A stretch of DNA of 64,000 nt from Pedobacter segetis (GTDB lineage: Bacteria > Bacteroidota > Bacteroidia > Sphingobacteriales > Sphingobacteriaceae). A program made the position numbers and the translations under genes. The notes under the pieces are model-generated. The model ran no database searches and was not told the DNA's origin. It worked only from the letters and a program-made list of their open reading frames with translations. The stretch lies in NCBI RefSeq assembly GCF_016623585.1, contig NZ_JAEHFY010000021.1, positions 1-64,000 on the forward strand, written 5' to 3'. Below, piece after piece: positions 25,266 through 34,526 of the stretch; the first letter of the stretch is position 1, and every line of letters begins with the position of its first letter.

Positions 25266-25773
25266 GATTTAGATGCAAATTTTTATTTAAGGCTTATATT
25301 GAAATGTAAGTATCTGACAAAAATAATAACTAATAAATTACTTGGAATGCTTAACTTCAATTAACCAAAGCTATAAAATGTTAATATAAATACAGGTGCA
25401 GAGATCGATAAAACTTGATGGGCATTTTCGTAAATATGCCGAATTTGGTTATCTCAAAACTTTGCTAAACTTAACTCTGCATCTGCTATACTTTATTTTC
25501 AGATGATAATATTTTGTCCTTGTACCCATTTTAAATTTTTAAACTTCTTGCCCTATTATTAAGCAGACTTAAAAAAAACAAAAAAAGAAGTAATCAAAGC
25601 GTTTTAATTAATTCTCCCCTGTTAAAAAACGAATTTGACTTTTTTTATTGCTCTTTTTTGTATGAATTTTGTACTTCAAATTATAAACTAGCTTTCAGGC
25701 TAATTTCTTTAATAACCAACAATTATTGCATCAGAAAACACTATATTTTTAATTTTTTATATAAATAATTTCC
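25266..25773. other. 508-base divergent intergenic region with regulatory elements
   Basis: This is the largest gap in the window and lies between the leftward PQQ-enzyme gene and the rightward GH operon. It contains TATTTTTG on the minus strand (25318-25325), about 52 bases before the PQQ-enzyme ATG, as a possible -7 element. For the rightward operon it contains the conserved 25-bp box (25615-25639) followed by a TTTTG element ending at 25671. The stretch from about 25340 to 25600 is AT-rich and shows no open frame or convincing hairpin. Confidence 0.6.
25615..25639 (+). promoter_or_regulatory. Conserved 25-bp PUL box (copy A), candidate regulator operator
   Basis: The box has three blocks: TCCCCTG, then TTAAAAAACGA, then ATTTGAC. 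It matches copy B (61412-61436, minus) at 22 of 25 positions and copy C (44293-44317, minus) at 20 of 25. A GAATTTTG element ends at 25671, exactly 32 bases after the box, and the GH gene starts 103 bases later. Equal spacing in all copies points to an activator site placed against the promoter. Confidence 0.75.
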
Positions 25774-27213
25774 ATGAAAAAAGAATTACGCTTTATCCTA
25801 TTATTAGTAGCGATATATCCTTCCATAGCCTTCTCACAAGAAGAACCCGAAGCCAAATTTATTACCGGCAGAAATCAATTTGTAGATTCTGTTCCTTACG
25901 CCTTAGTAAATGCGGATAAACCTCAATGGAAAATTTCTAAATACTTAACCGGGCAACATTTTGTTTATGCCAATGAGCCGGATTCTTTATATGCCGATGA
26001 ACGGATAAGCCAATTTATGCGTGATAGCAAAACAGGCACCATCAGATGGCCCGGAGGAACGGTGGTACAGTTTTACCATTGGGATCATTTAACCGGTATC
26101 CCGTTTAGCAATGATAGCTGGGACCCGAATTATAACGGCGAAAAACGCTCGGGCGAAAAGTTTATGGATTTAGACGAGTACATCGCTTTTTGCCGTAAAG
26201 TAAACGCAGATCCAATGGTAGGCGTAAACATCAAATCGGGACGGCAATACAACAGGGTTGCCGAATCTTTAGACGAAGCCAAACGCCTGATTACCTATTG
26301 CAAACAAAAAAATTACCATGTAAAATTTTGGTACATCGGCAATGAAGGTTATGCCAAAGGCATCTCCTATAAAGAATACACCAAAGATATTGATGCTTAC
26401 GCCGAGGTATTAAAAAGCGTTGACCCAAACATTACCATTATTGGCGATTGGAAATTTGGCCCGCTTAAAAAGAACCGGTTTGAGGAAGCGCTATACATTG
26501 CTAAAAACTCCAAACATTTAAACGTATTGGAATTCCACGAAAAATGGGGCGTAATTTGGGGGTTAAAAACCGGGCATACCGTACCACAATGGCAACAAGA
26601 GACACCTTTGTACGATGGAAGATTGGGTATGTACATACAACGTTTTAAAGACGAAATGCGCAAGGCCAACAAAGATGTTAAAATTAGCTTTAACGAATGG
26701 GGCTTAGGCACCATAGATGGCGGAAACAAATTCGATTATGCCATGGTGGCCGCCGATTACCTGATGGAAATGTTTAAAAACGATGTTTACCAAACCTGTT
26801 ATTGGAATTTAAACGCGGGCGAACGCCTATCCCGGGTGTTTGATACCAATGCGGAAGGAACACAAATCTTGCAGTTAAACCCCATCAGCAAAATATTTAC
26901 GCTATATGCCGATGCGCTGCAAAAAGATTATCTATACCTGGATTGTAATGAAAAATCTATCTACGGCTTTGGTGCCAAAGACCCGAAAGCAGGCAAAGTC
27001 TATCTTTACCTCCTAAATAAATCCGTTAAAGACTCGGCACTTAAATTAGGTATATTTGGTTTGGCCTCTAAAAATGCAGATTTAAAGATTGAACGATTTG
27101 TTAAGCCGGGCATCATCATTACAGAAAACTTAAAAGCCGTGGATATAAAAGAAAAAGAACTGGTTTTAAAAGCATCTTCTTTCACAAAAATAACTATTAA
27201 CACTATAAATTAA
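25774..27213 (+). CDS. Clan GH-A glycoside hydrolase, GH51-like
   Basis: This 479-residue exported enzyme has the signal peptide MKKELRFILLLVAIYPSIAFSQ. The TIM-barrel part has RWPGGTVVQFYHWDHLTGI (about 91-109), the GVNIKSGRQYNRV segment, the probable acid/base E191 in WYIGNEG, and the probable nucleophile E308 in ISFNEWGLG. A small beta domain follows from about residue 385. The pattern resembles alpha-L-arabinofuranosidases of GH51 but is not identical, so the CAZy family is uncertain. It is a paralogue of the catalytic part of the 44373-46937 protein. It is the first gene of a rightward operon with a sulfatase 5 bases downstream, then GH115, under PUL box A. Confidence 0.78.
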   Translation: MKKELRFILLLVAIYPSIAFSQEEPEAKFITGRNQFVDSVPYALVNADKPQWKISKYLTGQHFVYANEPDSLYADERISQFMRDSKTGTIRWPGGTVVQFYHWDHLTGIPFSNDSWDPNYNGEKRSGEKFMDLDEYIAFCRKVNADPMVGVNIKSGRQYNRVAESLDEAKRLITYCKQKNYHVKFWYIGNEGYAKGISYKEYTKDIDAYAEVLKSVDPNITIIGDWKFGPLKKNRFEEALYIAKNSKHLNVLEFHEKWGVIWGLKTGHTVPQWQQETPLYDGRLGMYIQRFKDEMRKANKDVKISFNEWGLGTIDGGNKFDYAMVAADYLMEMFKNDVYQTCYWNLNAGERLSRVFDTNAEGTQILQLNPISKIFTLYADALQKDYLYLDCNEKSIYGFGAKDPKAGKVYLYLLNKSVKDSALKLGIFGLASKNADLKIERFVKPGIIITENLKAVDIKEKELVLKASSFTKITINTIN

Positions 27214-27218
27214 TTTGA

Positions 27219-28802
27219 TTGATGACGTTTAAAAAGTCGGCATTTATTTTATTTTTTACCATTGCACAGGGCTTTTCTGCATTTTCGCAGCAGCCCAATA
27301 TTCTTTTCGCCATTAGCGATGACCAATCTTTTGCACATACTTCTTATGCAGGCTGTACTTTTGTAAATACGCCCGCTTTTGACCGTTTAGCCAAAGAAGG
27401 TTGTTATTTCCCCAACGCCTATGTGGCTTCCCCGGGATGTGCACCTTCCAGAGGGGCAATTATTACCGGTCGCTATCCCTGGCAAAATGAACAGGCAGGG
27501 CAACACGCCTCTTCCTGGCCCAAAAAGTATATTCCTTTTGTTGATCTATTGCAAAAAGCCGGTTATGATATTGGCAGAACCGGAAAAGGAGTTGACCCTT
27601 TTCAGTATGCCAGAAACGAAAAAGACAGCCTTTGGAGAATGGGAAATGCCGCCGGCCCATCAGATTATGAGGTTAAATTCGATAATAAAAATGTTCTCCC
27701 GGCCAAAGGCATCAGCAATACAAATTATAGTGCCGCATTTCAGGATTTTATCAAAAATAGAAAGAATAAAAACAAGCCTTTTTTCTTTTGGTACGGCAGT
27801 CATGAACCACACCGAGGCTACGAAAAAGGATCGTGGAAACGCAATAGTAAAAAGTTGAGCGATGTGATTGTACCCTCTTTTTTGCCAGATAATGAGGTCA
27901 TTCGTGGAGATTTATTGGATTATGCCGTGGAGATAGAATGGTTTGATCATCAATTGGATGAGATGATTGCCTACCTGAAAAAAATTGGCGAATACGACAA
28001 TACCATCATCATCGTAACATCAGACAACGGAATGCCTTTCCCAAGAACCAAAGCCAATTGTTACGAGTACGGAATCCATGTTCCGCTGGCCATAAAGTTT
28101 GCCAAAAACTCTCCGTTTAACGGAAAAAAATATACCGAAAATGTAAGCTTAACGCAGATAGCGCCCACCGTTTTGGAGCTTTTTGGAGTAAGCAATAAAG
28201 GCATGTTGCCCCTTACCGGCAAATCTTTGATTCCTCAGTTAAAAGGAAAAGCACCGGCACAAACGGTGTTTTCATCCAGAGAAAGGCATTCTTCCTCACG
28301 TTACCTCAACTGGGGCTATCCACAAAGAGCAGTTGTGGACAAGGGTTTTTTATTGATCTGGAATATGAAACCTAACCGCTGGCCCGCAGGTGCACCGCAA
28401 AGTTATGATGCAAAAGATAGTACCCGCTTATTAAATATGTACTCGTTGGATAAAAATGGCAAATACACAGAGGGCGAAATTTTTGCTGATGTGGATGCTT
28501 CTCCCAGCAAAACCTATTTGATTGAAAACCATGCAGTGCCACAAATTATCCCTTACTTTAACATGGCTTTTGATTTTAGGCCCGAGTTTGAGCTGTACAA
28601 CATCAAAACAGACCCGGATTGTATTCATAATCTGTATAACCAAACCGCTTATACTACGGTGGCTAAAAATTTATATCAAAAATTATTGAACGAGCTGCGG
28701 AAAACCAAAGACCCCAGAGTAGGCACCAAAAACCCGGAAATATTCGACAGCTATCTGCGGTATATGGATATGAGATATTTCCCTAAACCGGATAAAAATT
28801 AA
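27219..28802 (+). CDS. Formylglycine-dependent sulfatase (S1 family, heparan-sulfatase-like)
   Basis: This 527-residue exported sulfatase has an N-terminal signal ending AFSQ. Metal-binding residues lie in AISDDQSFAHTSYAG (D34, D35), and the maturation motif is C74-A-P-S-R with GAIITG. The DDQS start and the SSWPKKYIPFVDLLQKAGYDIGRTGKG segment recall the sulfamidase/S1_8-type branch, but N- versus O-sulfate specificity cannot be read from sequence. It starts 5 bases after the GH51-like gene and is followed by GH115 after 44 bases, so it clearly belongs to this operon. It probably removes sulfate to expose residues for one of the two neighbouring hydrolases. Confidence 0.9.
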   Translation: MMTFKKSAFILFFTIAQGFSAFSQQPNILFAISDDQSFAHTSYAGCTFVNTPAFDRLAKEGCYFPNAYVASPGCAPSRGAIITGRYPWQNEQAGQHASSWPKKYIPFVDLLQKAGYDIGRTGKGVDPFQYARNEKDSLWRMGNAAGPSDYEVKFDNKNVLPAKGISNTNYSAAFQDFIKNRKNKNKPFFFWYGSHEPHRGYEKGSWKRNSKKLSDVIVPSFLPDNEVIRGDLLDYAVEIEWFDHQLDEMIAYLKKIGEYDNTIIIVTSDNGMPFPRTKANCYEYGIHVPLAIKFAKNSPFNGKKYTENVSLTQIAPTVLELFGVSNKGMLPLTGKSLIPQLKGKAPAQTVFSSRERHSSSRYLNWGYPQRAVVDKGFLLIWNMKPNRWPAGAPQSYDAKDSTRLLNMYSLDKNGKYTEGEIFADVDASPSKTYLIENHAVPQIIPYFNMAFDFRPEFELYNIKTDPDCIHNLYNQTAYTTVAKNLYQKLLNELRKTKDPRVGTKNPEIFDSYLRYMDMRYFPKPDKN

Positions 28803-28846
28803 TCTGGATAAATTAAGATAAAAAGCCGTTTAAACATCATCAAAAA

Positions 28847-31294
28847 ATGATTAAAAAAATTGCCCTCCTCGCTTTCCTTTTCTTTTTTGTCATTTGCTCA
28901 TTCGCTTCAACTATTAAATTTAAACTGGCGAATGCTAACTCAACAGCAAATTTTTATGTAGATAAAAATACAGATAAACTGATCAAATGGGCATTGAATG
29001 ATTTGGCCGGAGACATCAAAGAAATCTCGGGCAAACAGGTTAAAATCACTTACGTGGATAAATACCAAAAAAACTATGAAGGCGTATTTATCGGCACTGT
29101 TGATGATGGATTGATGAAATCTATTTCTCCAGAATCTAAAACTGCTTTGAACGGCAAATGGGAAAGCTTCCAGATTAAACAAGAAAACAAAAATTTATTG
29201 GTTGCTGGCAGTGATATAAGAGGAACCGTTTACGCCATTTTTAAAATAGCCGAAGAAATTGGCGTTTCGCCGTGGCAGTGGTGGGCTGATGTTAAACCCC
29301 TGAAGCAGAAAAAAATAGATTTGATTTTACCAGATGAAGGATGGCAGGAAAGCCCTTCGGTAAAGTTTAGGGGCATATTTTTAAACGATGAAGATTTTGG
29401 CTTACAACCCTGGGCCGCCAAAACCTTTGAACCCGAAGTTGGCGATATTGGCCCACGTACTTACGAAAAAATTTTTCAGCTGTTGCTTCGCTTAAAAGCA
29501 AACTGCATTTGGCCGGCCATGCACAAATCAACCCGTTCATTTTTTAATGTAAAGGGAAACCATGAGATGGCCGAGAAATACCATATTTATGTGGGAACTT
29601 CACATGCCGAACCCATGTTGCGAAACAATGTGGATGAGTGGGATGAAAAGAAAAATGGCGATTTCAACTATTTTACCAATAAAAACAAGGTGCAGCAGTA
29701 TTGGAAACAACGGGTAGAAGAAGCTAAATCTGGCTATTACATTTACACCATGGGCATGCGGGGCATCCATGATTCTGGTATGGAAGGCGGGAAAAACAAT
29801 CAGGAAAAAACGGCAATGCTAGAGCAGATCATAAAAGATCAGCGAACGTTGCTTAGCGATGTGCTTCATCAACCGGCCAATAAAATTCCACAGGTTTTTA
29901 TCCCATATAAAGAAGTGCTTGATCTTTACAATAATGGGTTAGAAATACCGGATGACATTACTTTAATGTGGACGGATGATAATTATGGCTACATCAGACA
30001 TTTAAGTGATGAGCAAGAACAAAAACGAAATGGCGGAAGCGGGATTTATTACCATTTGAGCTATTGGGGCCGTCCGCATGATTACCTTTGGCTTTCTACC
30101 ACCCAACCCGGATTGATTTGGTACGAAATGAGCCGGGCTTACCAAAACGGCGCAAAAGATATCTGGATAGCCAATGTTGGCGATATTAAACCTGCCGAAT
30201 ACAACATCGAATTTTTTATGGATTTGGCCTGGAACATCAACAGCATACAAAAAAACACCATAAATGCCCATCTTAAAAATTGGGCAAAACGCGAATTTGG
30301 AGAACAGCAGGCAAAAGAAACCGCCGAAGTGATGGAAGAATATTACCGTCTGGCCATGTTGCGCAAACCAGAATTTATGGGCTGGAGCCAAACGGAGCCC
30401 AACACCAAAACAAAAGCCAGTGAATTTACCCGCTATAACCACAACGAACTGCAACGCCGCATAGATGCTTATCAGGCATTAAGCGAAAAAGTTGACGGAA
30501 TTAAAGGACATTTAAACCCTGAAAAATCAGCTGCTTTTTTTGAGTTGGTTGAATATCCTGTTAAAGCATCGGCTATGATGAATTTTAAATTTCTGGAATA
30601 TCAAAAGTACCTGCAAAGCAACAATAAAAATGATTTAGACAAAGCGAAAGAAGCTTATGAAGGCATTGTTTCGCTCACTGAAAAATATAATGGTTTAAAT
30701 AATGGAAAGTGGAATAATATGATGCAGATGAACCCACGTGGACTTTCTGCTTACGAAATGCCCGACTTTAAACTTACAGACAGTACAAAAACAAGCTCAG
30801 CTAATTTGAATGTAGAGCCTATTGCCATCCAGACCAATCAGTTTTCTAAATCAACGGCAACGGGCATATTTAGCTGGAAAACAATTGAAGGTTTGGGCTA
30901 CAGCGATAATACCGTAACATTATTCCCTTTCAAAAACCATAAGTTTGATGATCAAAAACCTTATCTCGAATATCAGTTTGAAATAAAAAAAGCCGGTAAA
31001 TATGAAATAGTCATACGCTGTTTACCTACCCATGCCAACAATTTCGACTTTAAGATTGGTGTACAGGTAGATGAAAATCCGGTAAAAGATTTCACGATCA
31101 ATACCCGGGGAAGAAGCGAGCAATGGAAAACAAATGTGCTCAGAAACTCGGCACAGGTAAACTATATCGCAAATTTTGAAAAGGCCGGCAAAAAAACCTT
31201 GAGAATTTATGTTAACCATACCGGTATTGTTTTAGATCAGATCGCCATCCATCCAAAAGCTTACCCGGCTTATTATGAAATCCCTAAAAGTTAA
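28847..31294 (+). CDS. GH115 alpha-glucuronidase
   Basis: This 815-residue exported enzyme has the signal peptide MIKKIALLAFLFFFVICSFAS. Family GH115 features run in order: an N-terminal domain with GTVYAIFKIAEEIGVSPWQWWADV (about 125-148), and a barrel with SVKFRGIFLNDEDFG, RLKANCIWPAMH, GTSHAEPML, TMWTDDNYGY and SYWGRPHDYLWLST. A helical region and a C-terminal beta-rich carbohydrate-binding-like domain (about 660-815) follow. Characterised GH115 enzymes remove glucuronate or 4-O-methyl-glucuronate from internal positions of xylans, and some act on arabinogalactan-type substrates. This is the best evidence that the target polymer carries uronic acid. It is the last gene of the rightward operon. 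Confidence 0.92.
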   Translation: MIKKIALLAFLFFFVICSFASTIKFKLANANSTANFYVDKNTDKLIKWALNDLAGDIKEISGKQVKITYVDKYQKNYEGVFIGTVDDGLMKSISPESKTALNGKWESFQIKQENKNLLVAGSDIRGTVYAIFKIAEEIGVSPWQWWADVKPLKQKKIDLILPDEGWQESPSVKFRGIFLNDEDFGLQPWAAKTFEPEVGDIGPRTYEKIFQLLLRLKANCIWPAMHKSTRSFFNVKGNHEMAEKYHIYVGTSHAEPMLRNNVDEWDEKKNGDFNYFTNKNKVQQYWKQRVEEAKSGYYIYTMGMRGIHDSGMEGGKNNQEKTAMLEQIIKDQRTLLSDVLHQPANKIPQVFIPYKEVLDLYNNGLEIPDDITLMWTDDNYGYIRHLSDEQEQKRNGGSGIYYHLSYWGRPHDYLWLSTTQPGLIWYEMSRAYQNGAKDIWIANVGDIKPAEYNIEFFMDLAWNINSIQKNTINAHLKNWAKREFGEQQAKETAEVMEEYYRLAMLRKPEFMGWSQTEPNTKTKASEFTRYNHNELQRRIDAYQALSEKVDGIKGHLNPEKSAAFFELVEYPVKASAMMNFKFLEYQKYLQSNNKNDLDKAKEAYEGIVSLTEKYNGLNNGKWNNMMQMNPRGLSAYEMPDFKLTDSTKTSSANLNVEPIAIQTNQFSKSTATGIFSWKTIEGLGYSDNTVTLFPFKNHKFDDQKPYLEYQFEIKKAGKYEIVIRCLPTHANNFDFKIGVQVDENPVKDFTINTRGRSEQWKTNVLRNSAQVNYIANFEKAGKKTLRIYVNHTGIVLDQIAIHPKAYPAYYEIPKS

Positions 31295-31429
31295 ACAGTA
31301 AACCTATACCACAATTATCCGCCCCAATAATATCAAATCAAAATTAATAGAAAAGAAAAGGTGATTTAGTCTTTAAAATCTGCATACGGTACAAATCCTA
31401 CTATCACTATCCATAATCCTCAACTAACT

Positions 31430-33511
31430 CTAATGGTAAAAAACCGATGCGGGTATTGTCTCTTTTGCCATGCCTGGTTTACTCCATTCCAAACTGATTT
31501 CATGTTTTCCAGAACCGTTGCTTGTTGTGTATAACCTAACTCGATGTAAACCGGCACCAAGATTAATACTCCCACTTTTAACAGAATTTGGGAAGTAGGC
31601 AAAATCGGCATCTACTACTACGGCATTGTTTATTTTTAATATTGCCCCGGTATTTGCAGAGACGTAAAAGGTATATCTGCCTTCTGCAGGGATTTTAATG
31701 TAACCATCAAAATAAAGACTCCCGGCTTGTTTGTTTTCCATTACGGATACATCAGGAACTGCTGTAACGCCGGAAGCATCTGGTTTTACACCCAACATTT
31801 CTGGTACCCAAGGAAAATCGCCGTTATAAGCTTTCCATAATAATCCTTTTTCTTTCGCAACTACCGCAAGTGAAGGCACCATTTCATCATCATAGGGCCT
31901 ATTGGCGGTACTGTTTGGCATACGGGATTGTAGTGCAAGATCTTTAAATTTTTGTTGAAGAGCTGCCATTTCGGGATTTTTTGCCAGATTATTCCCTTCT
32001 TGTGGATCATTTACCACATCGTAAATCTCAAAATCATCGCTTTGTTCTTTGATATCATACCTTACCCCAACAAAATTACCCAAACGTAATACCTGCATCT
32101 GGTTTCTTACCCGTGAGCGGTGTGCAGGTAAAAAATCCTTGAAATTTGGTGTTTTATCTTTCTGAAAATATTCTATATAAATATTGCTAGGTCGTTGGTC
32201 TCCCTTTTTTGTTAAAGATGGGACAAGAGATACTCCATCAGTAATTGCAGGAATTGGCGAACCTGCCATATCTATAAAGGTAGGCATCCAATCATAAGAA
32301 ATACTAGGGGTAGTGATATTATTGCCCGCCGGGATTTGCCCAGGCCACCTTGCAATAGTTGGCATACGTAAACCTCCCTCCCAACAATCACGCTTGATAC
32401 CGTCAAAAGGACCAAAACTTTTAAAGAATGTTGGCTGTATATCCTGCTTTGGCAAGTAAGACTCTATGGAAGGGCCGTTATCCGAGGTAAATACCACCAT
32501 AGTATTGTCATCGATTTTTAAATCCTTTAGCAATGCCAAAACATCACCTACTGCTTCATCAATACGGTGTACATCTGTGGCGTACCGCTTATAAACATTA
32601 GGCCAAGGTTTTTCTGGGGTTTCTTTATTGCCATCATCATCGTAAGTTGCTTTGGCATAATCTGGGTATATCCATGAATCTATTTTACCAGATGCTGTGC
32701 TGATCATTTGACCGGGCTTGCCCGTCCATTGCATACCGCCATTTAAACCTTTACCACTTGGGTAAGGTTGTGTTGGTAATTCTAGAACCGCATGAGGGGT
32801 ATCATAGGCCAAATACATGAAAAAAGGTTTGTTTTTATCCTCGCCTCTCTCATGTTTTACTATCCAACGTTTTGCGGCTGCTGTCCATAAATCAGTAGTA
32901 TAGCATTTATCCAAACCTGCCGTAATATCTATCCGGTTCTCATAAACTCTTTTTTTACCACGGTATAGGCCTTCTTTAGGATAATGTTCGTGGCCATCGC
33001 TATGACGAATATATCCCATATAGTAATCGAAACCACGGTTTAAGGGATGGGCAGACCAGTTTGGTTCATCATCTGCAATTCCTTGTAAGCCCCATTTTCC
33101 TATGGCCGCAGTGGTATAACCGCTTTTCTTTAATGCTACCGCCATGTTTAAGTTGTTCTCTAAAGCTTTATCAAACTGGTTATCCCTAACGTTCACTTCG
33201 CCCTGGCTTCTTCCCGAAATAATAGATGCTCTGGAAGGGGCACAAACAGGAGCAGCAGCATAACTTTGAGAAAGCAAAGCTCCCTGCCCGGCCATTTTAT
33301 CGAGGTTTGGTGTAAACTGCCTGGGAATACCCGATTTAAGATCAAGAGCAAGCTGGTTTTGGTAAAAAACACCCAAATCGCCATAACCTAAATCATCCGT
33401 AAGGATAAAAATAATATTGGGTTTTTGTGTTGCTTTTGAGGTTTTGGTAGTTTGTGCGTTTGCTATTACTGTAGAGGCGAGCAATAAAATTAAAGGAGCT
33501 GTTTTAAACAT
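31430..33511 (-). CDS. Sulfatase with C-terminal PA14-like domain
   Basis: This 693-residue exported protein has the signal peptide MFKTAPLILLLASTVIANAQ. The sulfatase domain occupies about residues 30-530, with metal residues in ILTDDLGYGDLGVFY, the maturation motif C90-A-P-S-R plus ASIISG, and VFTSDNGPSIES. After a linker, residues about 575-693 form a PA14-like beta domain (SLYFDGYIKIPAEGRYTFYVSANTGAILKINNAVVVDAD ... LHRVRLYTTSN ... LEWSKPG). PA14 modules often bind carbohydrate, so it may hold the enzyme on its polymer. It is the last gene of the SusCD unit. A strong terminator lies just before its start, so it is probably expressed by read-through or from an unseen promoter. Confidence 0.9.
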   Translation of the reverse strand: MFKTAPLILLLASTVIANAQTTKTSKATQKPNIIFILTDDLGYGDLGVFYQNQLALDLKSGIPRQFTPNLDKMAGQGALLSQSYAAAPVCAPSRASIISGRSQGEVNVRDNQFDKALENNLNMAVALKKSGYTTAAIGKWGLQGIADDEPNWSAHPLNRGFDYYMGYIRHSDGHEHYPKEGLYRGKKRVYENRIDITAGLDKCYTTDLWTAAAKRWIVKHERGEDKNKPFFMYLAYDTPHAVLELPTQPYPSGKGLNGGMQWTGKPGQMISTASGKIDSWIYPDYAKATYDDDGNKETPEKPWPNVYKRYATDVHRIDEAVGDVLALLKDLKIDDNTMVVFTSDNGPSIESYLPKQDIQPTFFKSFGPFDGIKRDCWEGGLRMPTIARWPGQIPAGNNITTPSISYDWMPTFIDMAGSPIPAITDGVSLVPSLTKKGDQRPSNIYIEYFQKDKTPNFKDFLPAHRSRVRNQMQVLRLGNFVGVRYDIKEQSDDFEIYDVVNDPQEGNNLAKNPEMAALQQKFKDLALQSRMPNSTANRPYDDEMVPSLAVVAKEKGLLWKAYNGDFPWVPEMLGVKPDASGVTAVPDVSVMENKQAGSLYFDGYIKIPAEGRYTFYVSANTGAILKINNAVVVDADFAYFPNSVKSGSINLGAGLHRVRLYTTSNGSGKHEISLEWSKPGMAKETIPASVFYH

Positions 33512-33532
33512 TTTTGTAGAGATTATGATATT

Positions 33533-33573
33533 AAAAAAAAGATGCGGTGCCGGCTTTTGGCCAGCAACACATC
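33533..33573 (-). terminator. Strong Rho-independent terminator between the SusCD unit and the PA14 sulfatase
   Basis: On the minus strand a 14-bp stem with one mismatch (arms 33560-33573 and 33541-33554) and a 5-base loop is followed by eight T residues (33533-33540). It lies 24 bases after the DUF1735 gene and 21 bases before the sulfatase ATG. Confidence 0.85.
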
Positions 33574-33597
33574 TTTTAAAATTTTGCCAACCGTAAT

Positions 33598-34506
33598 TTA
33601 GTAAATTTGGTTAACGCCGTCTATAACTCTGTTTCTAAATTGAAGTATATCAGAAGCTTTATAGTTTATCCCATTATCGGTAAATGAGTAATTAAGTTTA
33701 ATTTCATGTTTTGCTGGGTCAAAAGATGAACCGCCATTATCCGTAACAGAAACAGAACCCGCAACAGACTGTATGGTAATTGTATTATCATCTGCAATGG
33801 TAATTTGCATCTTATGGTTAGCGTCCCTAAACTGGGCTTCTCCGTTAACTATTAATGTTTTGGGCGAGTTTGTAGAGAGCGCAATCGCATCATTTATAGC
33901 ACCAGAATAGTTAATGGTTTCTGAATTAGCACCTGTGGTTTTAACAAAACTTCCCTTTTGGAAATAATTGCCCACAAGGCGGTTGGTATAGCCAAAACTA
34001 ATCACGGTTGATTTTAAATTTGACAAAATAGAATCGGCACCTATCACGTTGGTAAGTTTAAACCCTAAGGCATACTTTCTGCTAAAAGATAGAGGATCTG
34101 AAAGGAACTTGGTAGAATCGGGCTTAACATATACAAAACCCTGTACATTTCCTGCAGGTATAACAATCCTATTATTTGCAGGGTTTCCTTGGGCATCTAC
34201 CAATTGGTAATAGTTTGCAGGCAATGGGCTAAACGCTCCTCCGCTCAATAGCGCATCGTCTAATGAGAATTCTACCACAACGTTTTCCTTGTTGGTTAGG
34301 CGGCCGCCAAGCACCACACCCACACCTATCTTCATGCCCTCGCCAACTATAAAAGTTCTATCTATCTGTGGCTTTGGTAGATATACTGAGGTGTAAGTAA
34401 ACTGGTTGTCTAAAAAATCGTTATAAGCACAAGATGAAAAGGTTATCCCGATAATAGTGGCAAACAACAACATGATCGCTGCGGCCTTTGATTTATTTTT
34501 AGTCAT
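33598..34506 (-). CDS. DUF1735-type surface lipoprotein, probable glycan-binding protein
   Basis: This lipoprotein of about 302 residues has the signal MTKNKSKAAAIMLLFATIIGI ending in lipobox FSSC. The mature N-terminus (AYNDFLDNQFTYTSVYLPKPQIDRTFIVGEGMKIGVGVVLGGRLTNKENVVVEFSLD) is the pattern of DUF1735, an immunoglobulin-like domain common in SusE/F-like positions. The C-terminal part (about 185-302) is beta-rich and resembles DUF4361/lipocalin-like domains. It probably sits on the cell surface next to the second SusCD complex. The frame is open to 34533, but ATG 34506 gives a clean lipoprotein signal and a 20-base spacer to susD. Ligand binding is inferred from position. Confidence 0.8.
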   Translation of the reverse strand: MTKNKSKAAAIMLLFATIIGITFSSCAYNDFLDNQFTYTSVYLPKPQIDRTFIVGEGMKIGVGVVLGGRLTNKENVVVEFSLDDALLSGGAFSPLPANYYQLVDAQGNPANNRIVIPAGNVQGFVYVKPDSTKFLSDPLSFSRKYALGFKLTNVIGADSILSNLKSTVISFGYTNRLVGNYFQKGSFVKTTGANSETINYSGAINDAIALSTNSPKTLIVNGEAQFRDANHKMQITIADDNTITIQSVAGSVSVTDNGGSSFDPAKHEIKLNYSFTDNGINYKASDILQFRNRVIDGVNQIY

Positions 34507-34526
34507 GATATATATTCTTTTTTGTG

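Noticed and set aside
25774-31294. Rightward operon looks more GC-rich in places than its neighbours, suggesting recent transfer
   Set aside because: A 60-base line in the first gene has about 50% GC, but other lines in the operon are AT-rich; without a windowed calculation this is not evidence.
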